From Methanosarcina sp. MSH10X1 (lineage in GTDB: Archaea > Halobacteriota > Methanosarcinia > Methanosarcinales > Methanosarcinaceae), in the NCBI RefSeq assembly GCF_004099695.1, contig NZ_SCHL01000005.1, positions 1-64,000 of the forward strand: 64,000 bases of DNA, given 5' to 3'. The notes beneath the pieces are model-generated. The model saw only the letters and a list, made by a program, of their open reading frames with translations. It searched no databases and had not been told where the DNA came from. The position numbers and the translations under genes were made by a program. This document shows, in pieces, positions 43,705-53,285 of this stretch (positions within the stretch are counted from its first letter, which is position 1; each line of letters begins with the position of its first letter).

Positions 43705-43867
43705 ACAAATGATCGACCAAGCCCGGAAAGGCTACACTTCTGGACTCAAATTTATCCTGAGCTTTTGTCAGGCACGCCAGAGTACAGTAAATGGCCTTTT
43801 CCTCAGCCTTTCTAAGGACAAAAAACTCTTTCCCACAAACGGGGCATGCTTTTTTCACGTAAGACAT
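43703..43867 (-). CDS. 54-residue zinc-finger protein
   Basis: The frame ATG 43867 to TAA 43703 encodes 54 residues starting MSYVKKACPVCGKEFFVL, with CPVC (C8, C11) and a second YCTLAC pair (C28, C32). This is a four-Cys zinc ribbon or treble-clef pattern. A TATA-like ATATATAAAAAC (43911-43922, minus strand) lies about 45 bases upstream, but I see no ribosome binding site, so the leader may be very short. The longer frame on the opposite strand is its shadow. Small zinc-finger proteins of this sort are common in Methanosarcina and usually uncharacterised. Confidence 0.72.
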   Translation of the reverse strand: MSYVKKACPVCGKEFFVLRKAEEKAIYCTLACLTKAQDKFESRSVAFPGLVDHL

Positions 43868-44345
43868 TGTAAACACGCATTCTCTGTATGTGAGTACTTT
43901 TTTAATATTCGTTTTTATATATCACCTACTAAGATAACGCAATAAAATATAAACTTTCTTATTAAATTTATATATATCTTTGGTAAGAAATTAAATTCAT
44001 TTTACTGGAAAACTCAATCGCATTTAATAAAACGTTATACAGGAAAACAGACTGCTGCTCAGATATAATTTAACTGCTAAAAACTTTAGATACTCAAATT
44101 CAGTCAAATTTATTTATTAATGCAGTTATAAGGAAACTTTTGAGGTTAAACTCAGTTCTCACCGTAACTCTTTATACTAAACTATTTGAGGTAATACATT
44201 TATCTCTCGTGATGGGTTATATTCAAGAAAAAATGATTCAACCTGTAGAGTCGTTATATTTTGAGAAACAAGGTTGAAGCTGATGCCTGAGCAGGCTATT
44301 AATTTTAAAAGCATAAAATTCAGAGGAATGCAGGAGGTATCCTGA
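43868..44345. promoter_or_regulatory. AT-rich promoter region; strong RBS at 44333-44338
   Basis: About 480 AT-rich bases between divergent genes. GGAGGT at 44333-44338 sits seven bases before the ATT at 44346 that I take as the start of the glucoamylase-like gene. TTATATATA-like runs near 43965 may be promoter elements. No gene supported. Confidence 0.5.
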
Positions 44346-46358
44346 ATTAGGCCGTTAATTTTTGGAAATGGGAGAATCCTGATCTGTGAGGACGAAAGGG
44401 GAACGATAAGAGACATTTATTTCCCATATGTGGGGCTTGAGAATCATGGGAATACGATAAAGGCTGGCATATGCGATCTTGACTCCCTTTACTGCAGCTG
44501 GCTTGAAAACTGGAAAATTCAGCAGAGGTATAAGTCCGAGTTTAAGGAAAATTTCTGTGAACGTATTCTTGAAATCTCAGAGAGGAGCAGGGAGGTCGGA
44601 AGAGGGGAAACCAGTACTGAGAGAGGCAATCAGGAAGTTCCTGAGGTTTGCAGGGGAATTATCTCGAATATAGGGGAAACAGTATTCGAAAATCCTGAAA
44701 TAGGGCTCAAAATTACGGTCTGGGAGGCTGTCCACCCCTCAGTGAATATCTTTTACAGGACTTTTGAGGTCAGGAATACTTCAAATTCGGTCAAGCACCT
44801 GCGCTTTTTCTCAAACCAGAATTACCGGATTCTCGAGACTAAAATCGGAGAAACTGCTGTAATTGATAAACATACGCTTATCCATTACAAGCGCGACCGT
44901 TATTTCCTGCATGCGAGTGACCCCGCATTCGACCAGTATGCGGTCGGGACTGCAGAGTGGAAAGGGCTTGAAGGCACCTGGAGAGATATGGAGAGTGATG
45001 CTTCCCTCAGTGGAAATCCTGTAGCTCATGGCTCGGTAGATTCCACTCTTGGCTGGACCCTTCCCGAACTGAAGCCCGGAGAATCGACAAGGCTGCACTA
45101 CTGGATAGTGCTTGGAAAAAAGTACTGCAGTGTACTTCAGATTCATAAACGGGTGAAGGAAGCCGGAAGAAAAGCCCTTTTCCATCATAACTTCAATTTC
45201 TGGAATTCATTTACTGAGCAAGTATCGGTCCTCCCGGAGTCTGCCAGGATGTCGCAACTGCCTGAGCGTGTTTCAAAGTGCTTTTACAGAAGTCTGCTTG
45301 CAGTTGTCGCCCATATGGACATTACAGGCTCGATAATTGCGTCCTGCGACTCCGATATAAAGCAGTTCGGGGCAGACCTTTACAGTTACTGCTGGCCCAG
45401 GGATGCAGCCTGGGTCTGCCTTGCTCTAGACAGGGCACGGTATCATCATCTGACCGCCGAGACCTTTGAGTTTTTTTCGAAAATCATCACGCCCAGAGGC
45501 AACTTCCTTCATAAATACACGCCTGCCGGGGATTTCGGGAGCACATGGCATCCCGTGCCTATGATTCAGATCGATGAGACCGGGCTTCCTCTTTATGCCC
45601 TCTATAATAACTGGGAGATTGAAAAGAGTGTCTGGACCACAGGCAGGTACTACAGACAGCTTATAATCCCAACGGCTAATTATCTTGCTAAATCGATTGA
45701 CAGGGAAACAGACCTCCCGATTTCGAGTTTCGACCTCTGGGAGGAGCGAAAAGGCGTGCATACCTACAGCGCATGTACGGTCTATGCCGGCCTTAACGGA
45801 GCCTACGAACTCTCCCGCTCGCTTGGCGATTACGACAATGCAAATCTCTGGAAGGAAGCTGCCGAGCGCGTCCGGAAGTCTATCCTTGAGAAGCTTTATG
45901 ATGAAAGGCTGAGGCGCTTCCGCCGGGGGCTTGACGACGCCACTCTTGATTCCTCGGTCTTTGCCGTCTGGTACCTCGGAATTCTTCCTCCCGACGACCT
46001 CAGGGTAGTCCAGACAATGGAAGCTATCGAACGCGATCTTAAGCGTCCCTCAGGCGGAATTGCTAGGTATCTTCACGACACCTACTTCGGCTACATGAAC
46101 AGCTGGATTATCTGCACGCTCTGGCTGTCCCAGTGGCATTCCGCCGTCGGCAACCTGGACCGCGCCCTCGAACTCCTTGACTGGTGTGCAGCCCATGCCC
46201 ATTCCGCAGGCCTCTTCTCCGAACAGGTCGACGACAGAGGTAACCCTCTTTCCGTCCTCCCCCTGGCCTGGTCCCACTCCGCCTACATCCTCGCAGTCCT
46301 GGAATACCTGCAAGCCCTTGAGAAAAAAGAAGGCGGTGTCTGTGATTATCCTGGATAA
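44346..46358 (+). CDS. GH15 glucoamylase-like glycoside hydrolase, apparent ATT start
   Basis: About 670 residues. The N-terminal beta-sandwich (to about 270) begins RPLIFGNGRILICEDERG, as in archaeal GH15 proteins, and the (alpha/alpha)6 domain follows. Motifs are YCWPRDAAWVC, FDLWEERKGVH (a catalytic Glu) and FSEQVDDRGNPLSVLPLAWSH (the second Glu). It should hydrolyse alpha-glucans from the end and is cytoplasmic (no signal peptide). The conserved N-terminus reads in frame back to a stop at 44343-44345, and the only codon before it is ATT 44346, seven bases after GGAGGT. The next standard start, GTG 44430, would delete 28 conserved residues. A sequencing error or mutation of ATG is the alternative. 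Confidence 0.85.
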   Translation: MRPLIFGNGRILICEDERGTIRDIYFPYVGLENHGNTIKAGICDLDSLYCSWLENWKIQQRYKSEFKENFCERILEISERSREVGRGETSTERGNQEVPEVCRGIISNIGETVFENPEIGLKITVWEAVHPSVNIFYRTFEVRNTSNSVKHLRFFSNQNYRILETKIGETAVIDKHTLIHYKRDRYFLHASDPAFDQYAVGTAEWKGLEGTWRDMESDASLSGNPVAHGSVDSTLGWTLPELKPGESTRLHYWIVLGKKYCSVLQIHKRVKEAGRKALFHHNFNFWNSFTEQVSVLPESARMSQLPERVSKCFYRSLLAVVAHMDITGSIIASCDSDIKQFGADLYSYCWPRDAAWVCLALDRARYHHLTAETFEFFSKIITPRGNFLHKYTPAGDFGSTWHPVPMIQIDETGLPLYALYNNWEIEKSVWTTGRYYRQLIIPTANYLAKSIDRETDLPISSFDLWEERKGVHTYSACTVYAGLNGAYELSRSLGDYDNANLWKEAAERVRKSILEKLYDERLRRFRRGLDDATLDSSVFAVWYLGILPPDDLRVVQTMEAIERDLKRPSGGIARYLHDTYFGYMNSWIICTLWLSQWHSAVGNLDRALELLDWCAAHAHSAGLFSEQVDDRGNPLSVLPLAWSHSAYILAVLEYLQALEKKEGGVCDYPG

Positions 46359-46426
46359 TGAGCAGTTATAACTTTGAAAGGGTGGGCAGAGAGAGTGAAA
46401 TAATTCTAACGCAAAATGTTTCTAAG

Positions 46427-47029
46427 TTAAATCGATGCGATCCTTCCGGCATCAGTTATAATATACCCGCTTTCCCCGTCGGCTATGTAGCCCATTGCTT
46501 TGAGTTCCCGAAGGTGGTTGTAGGTCATGCCCTTGGAAATCCCGGCAGTTGCGGCTATCTGGGGAACCGAGGATACTCCTTTCTGGATCTCTTCGAGTAT
46601 CAGTTTTTTTGTTTCCGACAGATTGAAACTCAGCACCGGAAAATCAATCATGAAACTATCCTCTTCGGTCACATACACAACTCTCTGAACCATATCATTC
46701 CTCGCATACGCCCCGAAAAGCGCCCCAAAAGCCTGCGGCTTCCGCCCGCCCGACACGTTGACAATTACCTGGTTGCCCCTGGCATGTTCCTGCTCAATAA
46801 GCTCAGCAACATCTTTTGCCACGCGCACCGTGTCATAAACAGATGTGTACTTTTTCTCAATCTCAAGCGCATTTTTAAACGTTTTTTCAATCATTTCCTC
46901 AGACTGCACCTTCTTATCAGGCGCCCCTTCTTCTGACAGCAATATGATTTTCGAAGGGGAAAGCCGTGTCACGCAGATAATAACAGGCTCAAGGGAATAG
47001 ATTGTGGAGATAAGTGTAAGCTTTGACAT
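46427..47029 (-). CDS. csa3: Csa3-type CARF / winged-helix CRISPR regulator
   Basis: 200 residues. The N-terminal CARF domain has an opening ISTIYSLEPVIICV strand and the ligand loop VNVSGGRKPQAFGALFGAYARN. The C-terminal winged helix (about 140-200) has VPQIAATAGISKGMTYNHLRELKAMGYI. Csa3 proteins bind cyclic oligoadenylate or related ligands and regulate cas genes and adaptation (known in Sulfolobus). It is divergent from the cas operon across about 220 bases, so it probably controls that promoter. Confidence 0.88.
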   Translation of the reverse strand: MSKLTLISTIYSLEPVIICVTRLSPSKIILLSEEGAPDKKVQSEEMIEKTFKNALEIEKKYTSVYDTVRVAKDVAELIEQEHARGNQVIVNVSGGRKPQAFGALFGAYARNDMVQRVVYVTEEDSFMIDFPVLSFNLSETKKLILEEIQKGVSSVPQIAATAGISKGMTYNHLRELKAMGYIADGESGYIITDAGRIASI

Positions 47030-47130
47030 TAAGTGTTTATTATTGTGGAGGGGGGTTAAATGTTTTACTGTGTGAGTGTTATCCTATTTTTCAGTTAAAT
47101 CTATTGATTATTATAATTAATTTTAGAAAT

Positions 47131-47252
47131 GCATATATAAGATGTAGACAATGAATGTCTTAGGTTCACAAGTATAATCTAAATTTAAAAAAGATATTCT
47201 TAATAAATTGGCTTTAATTATTTATTATATTTTTTATGAGGGTGTAATTTCT
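47131..47252 (+). promoter_or_regulatory. cas operon promoter and leader
   Basis: GCATATATAA at 47131-47140 is the best TATA box in the csa3-cas8b gap. It would start transcription near 47165. GAGGGTG at 47238-47244 is the ribosome binding site for cas8b. The region is very AT-rich. Confidence 0.5.
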
Positions 47253-49127
47253 GTGATCGAAGCGATGAAAGAAATTGGTGAATATGCGCTCGAAAAAGAA
47301 AATAAAGATTTAAGCGATATCGTATCAATATTGGTCGAAGATCCTGCAACCAATGAAAGTTATAAGCATGTATTCTTTATCAAGTTGGTCTCGATCAATG
47401 ATAGTTTCGAGTTTAAAGGAATTGAACATCAAGAGTATTCAAAAGAAAAAATTAAAAAATACCTCTATAAAAGCGGGTCATCTAGAGGGCCGGACATTAC
47501 TCCTACTTCAAGAATCACTGAAGTTAAAAAAACTTTTTCTAACAAGATCATAGGTTGGTTTTCAAAGCCTTTGGATGAAGCAAAGCCTATACTAGATAAT
47601 AATGAAGTACAATATTTGGAAATTCTTGGACAGTACATAAAAGAAAACGAAGAAGCAATACTCTCTGAGCTTGAATCTAAAGTAACTTCTGTTGATGCAA
47701 AGGAAAAGTCGATATTATCCTTGATGTTTGAAGAGAATGGTTCCATCAAATATATTGGAGATATTGAAGCATTTAGGAAGATTCTTAAAAATAATGGAGC
47801 TTTAAAATTCTACAGCAAATATGGTGTTGTTTCTAAGGATGAAAATAAGGTATGCTCTATTTGTAAATTATGTAAAGAAGTTTATGGTTTTGTTACCCCT
47901 TATGAGTTCTACACCGTAGATAAGCCTGGTTTTGTTAGCGGTGGATTTGACCAGAGTAAAGCATGGAAGAATAACCCTGTTTGTCTTGAATGTGCTTTGA
48001 AAATTACAGCAGGAAAAGAATATATCGAGAAATATATGTCTTTTAAGCTGTATCGTTTTAATTATCTTTTAATTCCAAAGTTCATTACTAAAGAACATAA
48101 AAAAGATGAAGAAAACCTGTTTAGGATATTCCAACAGTTTAAAAATAAAAAGTTCAATTTTGATAAAGATTATCAATACTTTTTACAGGAAAATGAAGAA
48201 GATATATTGGAAATCTTAAGTAAACAGGAAAATTTCCTCAATCTAAATTTCCAATTTTATGAAAAATCAAACTCTGCATATAGAATTCTTTTGTACGTTG
48301 AAGATATTCTTCCTTCAAGGTTGAATAAACTTTTTGATATTAAGGGAGCAGTTGACAAAAAAAGTATTTTCACTAAGAACTATGATAACAATGATACTAA
48401 ACCTATCAGATTTACACTAGGAAATATTGGACACTTTTTCTTAAATGGCCGCGGAAATTCTAATATGGATAAATATTTTTTAGAAATTATAAATGGAATA
48501 TTTACTTTCAAAGCTATTGACTACGATTTTTTACTGAAGCATATCATGGATCGCATAAGAGAAGATTTCCTGGCGGACAAGTCTACAAATTTATCTTTAT
48601 TATTGGGATTTCAAATGTTAGATTTCTTAAACCAGTTAAAATTATTAGCAAACTATGAAGGAGGCAAATATTTGAGCTCTAAGGATTTAGTGGCTTTATT
48701 AGAAGATGTCGAGTTTAAAGAAGAAAATAAATATGAGGAACATATAAATAAAATTTTTTCGGAATTTGAAAGCTTCTTCAATACAGATGCAAAAAGAGCT
48801 ATATTTTTAGAGGGCATACTTACACAATATTTACTTAATGTACAGTGGCATAACAGGAATAATACGCCTTTTAGAGCAAAGCTTAGAGGGTTAAATCTCG
48901 ATGAGCGTTATGTGAAGAGACTTTTACCTGAAATACAAAATAAGCTTGAAGAGTACAATGCAAATTATTACAAAGATCTTGAGTCATTAATCGCGAAATA
49001 CATGGTTCAGTCAGGAACCAACTGGAAAATGCCAAATGATGAAATAAGTTTTTACTTTGTTCTCGGCATGAACTTATCTAATTATCTAAAATCCTTTATG
49101 AACAATAAGGAGGAAAACAATGACTGA
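47253..49127 (+). CDS. cas8b: Cas8b (Csh1/TM1802 family), type I-B Cascade large subunit
   Basis: About 624 residues from GTG 47253, eight bases after GAGGGTG; a TTG at 47208 would add 15 residues without a ribosome binding site. Two zinc-binding Cys pairs lie in the first half (VCSICKLC and NPVCLECA), as in Csh1-type Cas8b. The protein should recognise the PAM and hold the Cascade complex at target DNA. It is strongly Lys/Asn/Ile-rich with AT-rich codons. The stop overlaps the ATG of cas7 by eight bases. Confidence 0.9.
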   Translation: MIEAMKEIGEYALEKENKDLSDIVSILVEDPATNESYKHVFFIKLVSINDSFEFKGIEHQEYSKEKIKKYLYKSGSSRGPDITPTSRITEVKKTFSNKIIGWFSKPLDEAKPILDNNEVQYLEILGQYIKENEEAILSELESKVTSVDAKEKSILSLMFEENGSIKYIGDIEAFRKILKNNGALKFYSKYGVVSKDENKVCSICKLCKEVYGFVTPYEFYTVDKPGFVSGGFDQSKAWKNNPVCLECALKITAGKEYIEKYMSFKLYRFNYLLIPKFITKEHKKDEENLFRIFQQFKNKKFNFDKDYQYFLQENEEDILEILSKQENFLNLNFQFYEKSNSAYRILLYVEDILPSRLNKLFDIKGAVDKKSIFTKNYDNNDTKPIRFTLGNIGHFFLNGRGNSNMDKYFLEIINGIFTFKAIDYDFLLKHIMDRIREDFLADKSTNLSLLLGFQMLDFLNQLKLLANYEGGKYLSSKDLVALLEDVEFKEENKYEEHINKIFSEFESFFNTDAKRAIFLEGILTQYLLNVQWHNRNNTPFRAKLRGLNLDERYVKRLLPEIQNKLEEYNANYYKDLESLIAKYMVQSGTNWKMPNDEISFYFVLGMNLSNYLKSFMNNKEENND

Positions 49128-50148
49128 AATAAAAAATAGATCTGAAATTATCTTTTTATATGATATAAAGGACGGGAATCCAAACGGCGACCCACTGGAT
49201 GAAAATAAGCCAAGAATTGATGAAGAAACTGGAATTAACCTCGTGACCGATGTCAGACTTAAGAGAACAATCCGCGATTATCTGTACAAATTTAAAAATC
49301 AGGAAATTTTCGTGCGAGAAATTCCTGATGAAATGGGAAATATTCAAGATGCAAAACTAAGAGCTAGAGATTTTTTAACCATTAAAGAGCCTTTCAAAGC
49401 TCTTGAAATCGGAAAAAAGGACATTGATGAAAACATTCTTAATGGATGTATTGATGTTCGTCTCTTTGGTTGCACAATCCCTATTGAATTGAAAGTAGAA
49501 AATAAAAAAGATAAAAATAAAGACAAAGATAAAGATAACGACAAAGATAAAGACAAAGATAAGTCTGGCTCAATAACTCACACTGGGCCTGTACAGTTTA
49601 AAATTGGAAGATCAATGCATAAAGTTTTTATGAAACACTTCCGAGGAACTGGAGCCTTTGCTTCTAAAGAAGGAGCAAGTAAAAAGACTTTCCGTGAGGA
49701 AGATTTTCTACCATATTCTCTTATCAATTTTTATGGAATAATAAACGAGAATGTGGCAAAGGAAACTCGTATCTCTGAAGATGATGTCAAACTGCTTTTC
49801 GATGGAATGTGGAATGGAACTAAAAATTTGATTTCAAGATCAAAAATTGGACAGATCCCACGTTTTCTATTCGTAGTAAACTACAAAGAAGGAAATTACC
49901 ACATTGGAGATTTAAACAATTTCATTTCTTTGCAGTCCGAGATAATTGATGAAGAGATCCGAGATATTTCACAGGTAAGAATTGAAGTTCAAAAACTGGT
50001 CGATAAATTGGTTGAAAACAAGACCAAAATTAAAAATGTCCAGTTATGTAAAGACGAAGCTCTTGTATTTACATACAATGGTGAAAAGAAGGATCTCAAA
50101 GGATGCCTTAAAGACGCTGAAATTGAAATTGAAGAGTTATCACTGTGA
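49120..50148 (+). CDS. cas7: Cas7 (Csh2 family), Cascade backbone
   Basis: 342 residues, ATG at 49120. It begins EIIFLYDIKDGNPNGDP and continues with ETGINLVTDVRLKRTIRDYL, the hallmark of Csh2/Cas7. It coats the crRNA spacer in Cascade. An unusual insert at about residues 127-147 is made of repeated KDKDKDND units followed by GSITHTGPVQF, the loop before a conserved strand. The cas5 gene starts ten bases downstream. Confidence 0.93.
   Translation: MTEIKNRSEIIFLYDIKDGNPNGDPLDENKPRIDEETGINLVTDVRLKRTIRDYLYKFKNQEIFVREIPDEMGNIQDAKLRARDFLTIKEPFKALEIGKKDIDENILNGCIDVRLFGCTIPIELKVENKKDKNKDKDKDNDKDKDKDKSGSITHTGPVQFKIGRSMHKVFMKHFRGTGAFASKEGASKKTFREEDFLPYSLINFYGIINENVAKETRISEDDVKLLFDGMWNGTKNLISRSKIGQIPRFLFVVNYKEGNYHIGDLNNFISLQSEIIDEEIRDISQVRIEVQKLVDKLVENKTKIKNVQLCKDEALVFTYNGEKKDLKGCLKDAEIEIEELSL
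49501..49563 (+). repeat. 6-bp coding repeat in cas7 (Lys-Asp tract)
   Basis: About ten copies of AAAGAT/AAAGAC in frame, giving an alternating Lys-Asp tract in Cas7. It probably forms an exposed flexible loop and is likely to vary in length between strains. Confidence 0.8.
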
Positions 50149-50157
50149 GCTAAAACT

Positions 50158-50859
50158 ATGAGGGTATTAGTATTCGATATATGGGGAGAGTTTGGACATT
50201 TCCGGAAACAATACACAACAACTTCTCCTCTTACTTTTTCTATTCCTCCGAGAACCTCAATTGCTGGTATGATTGGTGCAATTATAGGACTCGAAAAAGA
50301 TGAATATTTGAAGTATTTTTCGAAAAATAATGCAAGTATTGCAGTAAGAATAATATGCCCAATCAAAAAAACTAGGATTGCGGAAAATCTTATCGACACA
50401 AAATCTGCAGATTTGATGAGTAAAATTAAAAATAGGACTCAAATAAGATTTGAATTATTAAAAGATGTGAAGTATAGAATTTATTTTTCTCATACCTCTG
50501 AAGAAATATACAATAAACTGCACTCTCTGTTAAAGGATCACAAGTCAGTATACACTTTATGTCTAGGTCTAAGTGAACACATTGCTAATTACAAATTTAT
50601 AGGAGAAATGGAGGGTGTCAGTGAATTTTCGGACTCTGAAAAAGAAGTCCATTCTATAATCCTCGAAAAAGAACTCTTGAAAATCAATTTCGAGGAAGGA
50701 AAAGAATATTTTTCAGAAACTATACCATTAGAGATGTTACCTGAAAGAGAGGTATCAGAGTACGGCAAAGTTCTATTCGAAAGAAACGGAAAAAGTATAG
50801 TTGCGAATGTAAAAAACTTATGGAGACTTGAGAATGGGGAAGGAATTGTCTTCATGTGA
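50158..50859 (+). CDS. cas5: Cas5 (type I-B), Cascade 5'-handle subunit
   Basis: 233 residues, ATG at 50158. The N-terminal RAMP strand reads VLVFDIWGEFGHFRKQYTTTSPLTF and is followed by PPRTSIAGMIGAIIGL, the Gly-rich Cas5 pattern. It binds the crRNA handle. It ends inside the start of cas3 (26-base overlap), so expression is coupled. Confidence 0.9.
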   Translation: MRVLVFDIWGEFGHFRKQYTTTSPLTFSIPPRTSIAGMIGAIIGLEKDEYLKYFSKNNASIAVRIICPIKKTRIAENLIDTKSADLMSKIKNRTQIRFELLKDVKYRIYFSHTSEEIYNKLHSLLKDHKSVYTLCLGLSEHIANYKFIGEMEGVSEFSDSEKEVHSIILEKELLKINFEEGKEYFSETIPLEMLPEREVSEYGKVLFERNGKSIVANVKNLWRLENGEGIVFM

Positions 50860-53284
50860 TTTCTATCTTCATTCACATCCAAAAAAAACATTATTTGAAC
50901 ACTTATCTAACGTAGGTAATAAATCTATTTTAACTAGTGATGCAAAAAACTTATCTCTAGAAAAATTTGGGATTGATCAAAATACTTTTTCTGAAATTGC
51001 GTTTCTTATCGGAATTTGTCATGATTTTGGGAAAGGTACGAAATATTTCCAGAGATATATTTTAGAGACAGATCCAGCCATACAGAGGAGCTTAAAAAAC
51101 AGAAAAGAATATCATCATGGACTTATTTCAGCTATTTTCACATATTATATTTTAAGAAAATACATAAGCTCGATAAATGGTAATAAAAATCTGGAGCTTA
51201 TTCCTACTATAGGGTACTTAACTGTAAAAAGACATCATGGTAACTTAAAAGATGCCGAGGATGAGATTAGAGAGTTGAGAGATGAAGATACCCTTCAAGT
51301 TATTGATCTTCAAATAAAGTCGCTAGAAACAAACGAGTTGAAGTTAATATATGAGCGGCTACTGCATAGTTATAGTATTCCTTTTGATATTGATATTTTT
51401 TGCAACGAATATCGTTCCATTGCTAAAGAAATCTTAAAAAATAGAAATACGTTTGTTGCATTGCTCCAGAAAGAGCAGTTTACAGGCTATTATCTAATGA
51501 CATTAACTCTTTATTCAATTCTTATAAACTCTGATAAAATTGATGCATCTTCTATTGACGTTTCCAGTAAAACAAATATCCCACCTGATCTTGTAGATCG
51601 GTACAAGGTAAAAAGGGGTTTCCAGAGTAATGAAAGCGTAATCAATAGAATGCGTAACGAAATTTATAACGAAGTAACAGAAAACATTGAAAAGCTTGAT
51701 CTCGATAATAAAATTTATTCGATAAGTGTCCCTACAGGATCAGGAAAAACTCTCACATCACTTTCATTTGCGCTAAAATTGAAAGCAAGATTAAAAGAGG
51801 AAAAAAGAATTAACTCAAAAATAATTTATTCGTTGCCTTTCTTGAGCATAATAGACCAAAACTATGATGCTTTTGAAGATGTTTTTAAGACAGTTTATAT
51901 GGTAAATCCTACTGAGGATATATTACTTAAACATCATCATCTTGCCGATATTTTTTACAAAACGCAAGATGAAGAAGAATTTGAAGGGCTTAAAAGTTTA
52001 TTTTTAATTGAAGGGTGGAATTCTGAAATAATCGTTACTACTTTTGCCCAGTTTTTCCACACAATAATATCTAATAAAAATCGCTCAATCAGGAAATTTC
52101 ACACAATTGCGAATTCGATTGTAATACTTGATGAAGTCCAGTCGATTCCCCACAAGTACTGGTTATTGCTAAGACAGATAATTTCGGGGTTTGCTGAGTA
52201 CTTTAATACTTACTTTATCTTTGTGACAGCTACTCAACCTCTTATCTTCGACCCCGAAAAGAAGGAGATAATTGAGCTGGTAAAAAACAAAGATAAGTAT
52301 TTTGGGGAACTTGATCGAATTAAATTGGAAATAGACCTAAATCCAATGAATTTGGATGAATTTAAGGAGATAGTTGAATCTGAAGCGAGAAATGAACCAA
52401 AAAAAGACTTATTGGTTGTGTTAAATACAATTAAATCTTCTCTATATATCTTTAATTATCTAAACAATCTGAAACTTGAAAATACAGATTACTATTATCT
52501 TTCAACTAACATAATCCCAAAAGAAAGACTTAAAAAAATTAAGGAAATAAAAGCAAAGTCAAACGAAAGGAAAATTATTGTTAGCACTCAGCTTATCGAA
52601 GCTGGTGTAGATATAGACGTCGATATTGTCTACAGAGATTTTGCTACGATTGACTCAATAAATCAGGTTGCTGGGAGATGTAATAGAAATTTTTCCACAG
52701 ATGAAAGAGGAAGTGTAAAAAGGGGAAAAGTGAAGATCATAGTACTGAAAGATAAAACGAAAGAACTCAGTCGATATATATACTCAAGTTTTCTCATTGA
52801 TAACACAAAAGATGCTTTGAAAGAAAGCTCCTCTGAAATCTTCGAAAAAGACTTAGTCTTTTTAAACAATAATTATTTCCGGAAAGTCAAAGATTTCTCA
52901 AGTGAGGACGAATCAAAGGAACTACTTTCATGTGTTAACGAGCTTAAATTTGAAGCTCTCACTTCAGATTTCAGGTTAATAGATGATAAAGCAGAATATG
53001 AAAAAATAGACGTATTTGTCGAATTAGATGATAAAGCGGTTGAAACTTGGAAAAATTACATCTTGCTAAAATCTATTAAAAATCCTTTGGAAAGAAAAGA
53101 AAGGTATCTAACAATCCGGAAGGATTTTAATGAATACCTGATCTCCGTACCCAAAAAAGATTTTTCCTGTGAAGAACTAGAGGATCTCAATATCGGATAT
53201 ATTCCTTTTGAACAAACAAAACATTATTATGATCCTGAAACTGGTTTTGTCTTTGAATTAAAACCTACCCTAATGGGTGATTGA
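50834..53284 (+). CDS. cas3: Cas3 HD nuclease-helicase
   Basis: 816 residues from ATG 50834, with GGAG eight bases upstream; a TTG at 50828 is also in frame. The HD domain (about 1-230) has a His near residue 24 (LFEHL) and ICHDFGKGTKYFQ. The helicase has SVPTGSGKTLTS (Walker A), VILDEVQSIP (DEVQ-type motif II), VTATQP (III), and STQLIEAGVDIDVD through QVAGRCNR (V-VI). It unwinds and degrades target DNA recruited by Cascade. HD and helicase parts are both intact and in the usual order. Confidence 0.95.
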   Translation: MGKELSSCDFYLHSHPKKTLFEHLSNVGNKSILTSDAKNLSLEKFGIDQNTFSEIAFLIGICHDFGKGTKYFQRYILETDPAIQRSLKNRKEYHHGLISAIFTYYILRKYISSINGNKNLELIPTIGYLTVKRHHGNLKDAEDEIRELRDEDTLQVIDLQIKSLETNELKLIYERLLHSYSIPFDIDIFCNEYRSIAKEILKNRNTFVALLQKEQFTGYYLMTLTLYSILINSDKIDASSIDVSSKTNIPPDLVDRYKVKRGFQSNESVINRMRNEIYNEVTENIEKLDLDNKIYSISVPTGSGKTLTSLSFALKLKARLKEEKRINSKIIYSLPFLSIIDQNYDAFEDVFKTVYMVNPTEDILLKHHHLADIFYKTQDEEEFEGLKSLFLIEGWNSEIIVTTFAQFFHTIISNKNRSIRKFHTIANSIVILDEVQSIPHKYWLLLRQIISGFAEYFNTYFIFVTATQPLIFDPEKKEIIELVKNKDKYFGELDRIKLEIDLNPMNLDEFKEIVESEARNEPKKDLLVVLNTIKSSLYIFNYLNNLKLENTDYYYLSTNIIPKERLKKIKEIKAKSNERKIIVSTQLIEAGVDIDVDIVYRDFATIDSINQVAGRCNRNFSTDERGSVKRGKVKIIVLKDKTKELSRYIYSSFLIDNTKDALKESSSEIFEKDLVFLNNNYFRKVKDFSSEDESKELLSCVNELKFEALTSDFRLIDDKAEYEKIDVFVELDDKAVETWKNYILLKSIKNPLERKERYLTIRKDFNEYLISVPKKDFSCEELEDLNIGYIPFEQTKHYYDPETGFVFELKPTLMGD

Positions 53285-53285
53285 C

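Noticed and set aside
43709-43945. Plus-strand 78-residue frame downstream of wrbA
   Set aside because: No ribosome binding site and no motif. The opposite strand carries a better gene with paired CxxC motifs and a TATA box.
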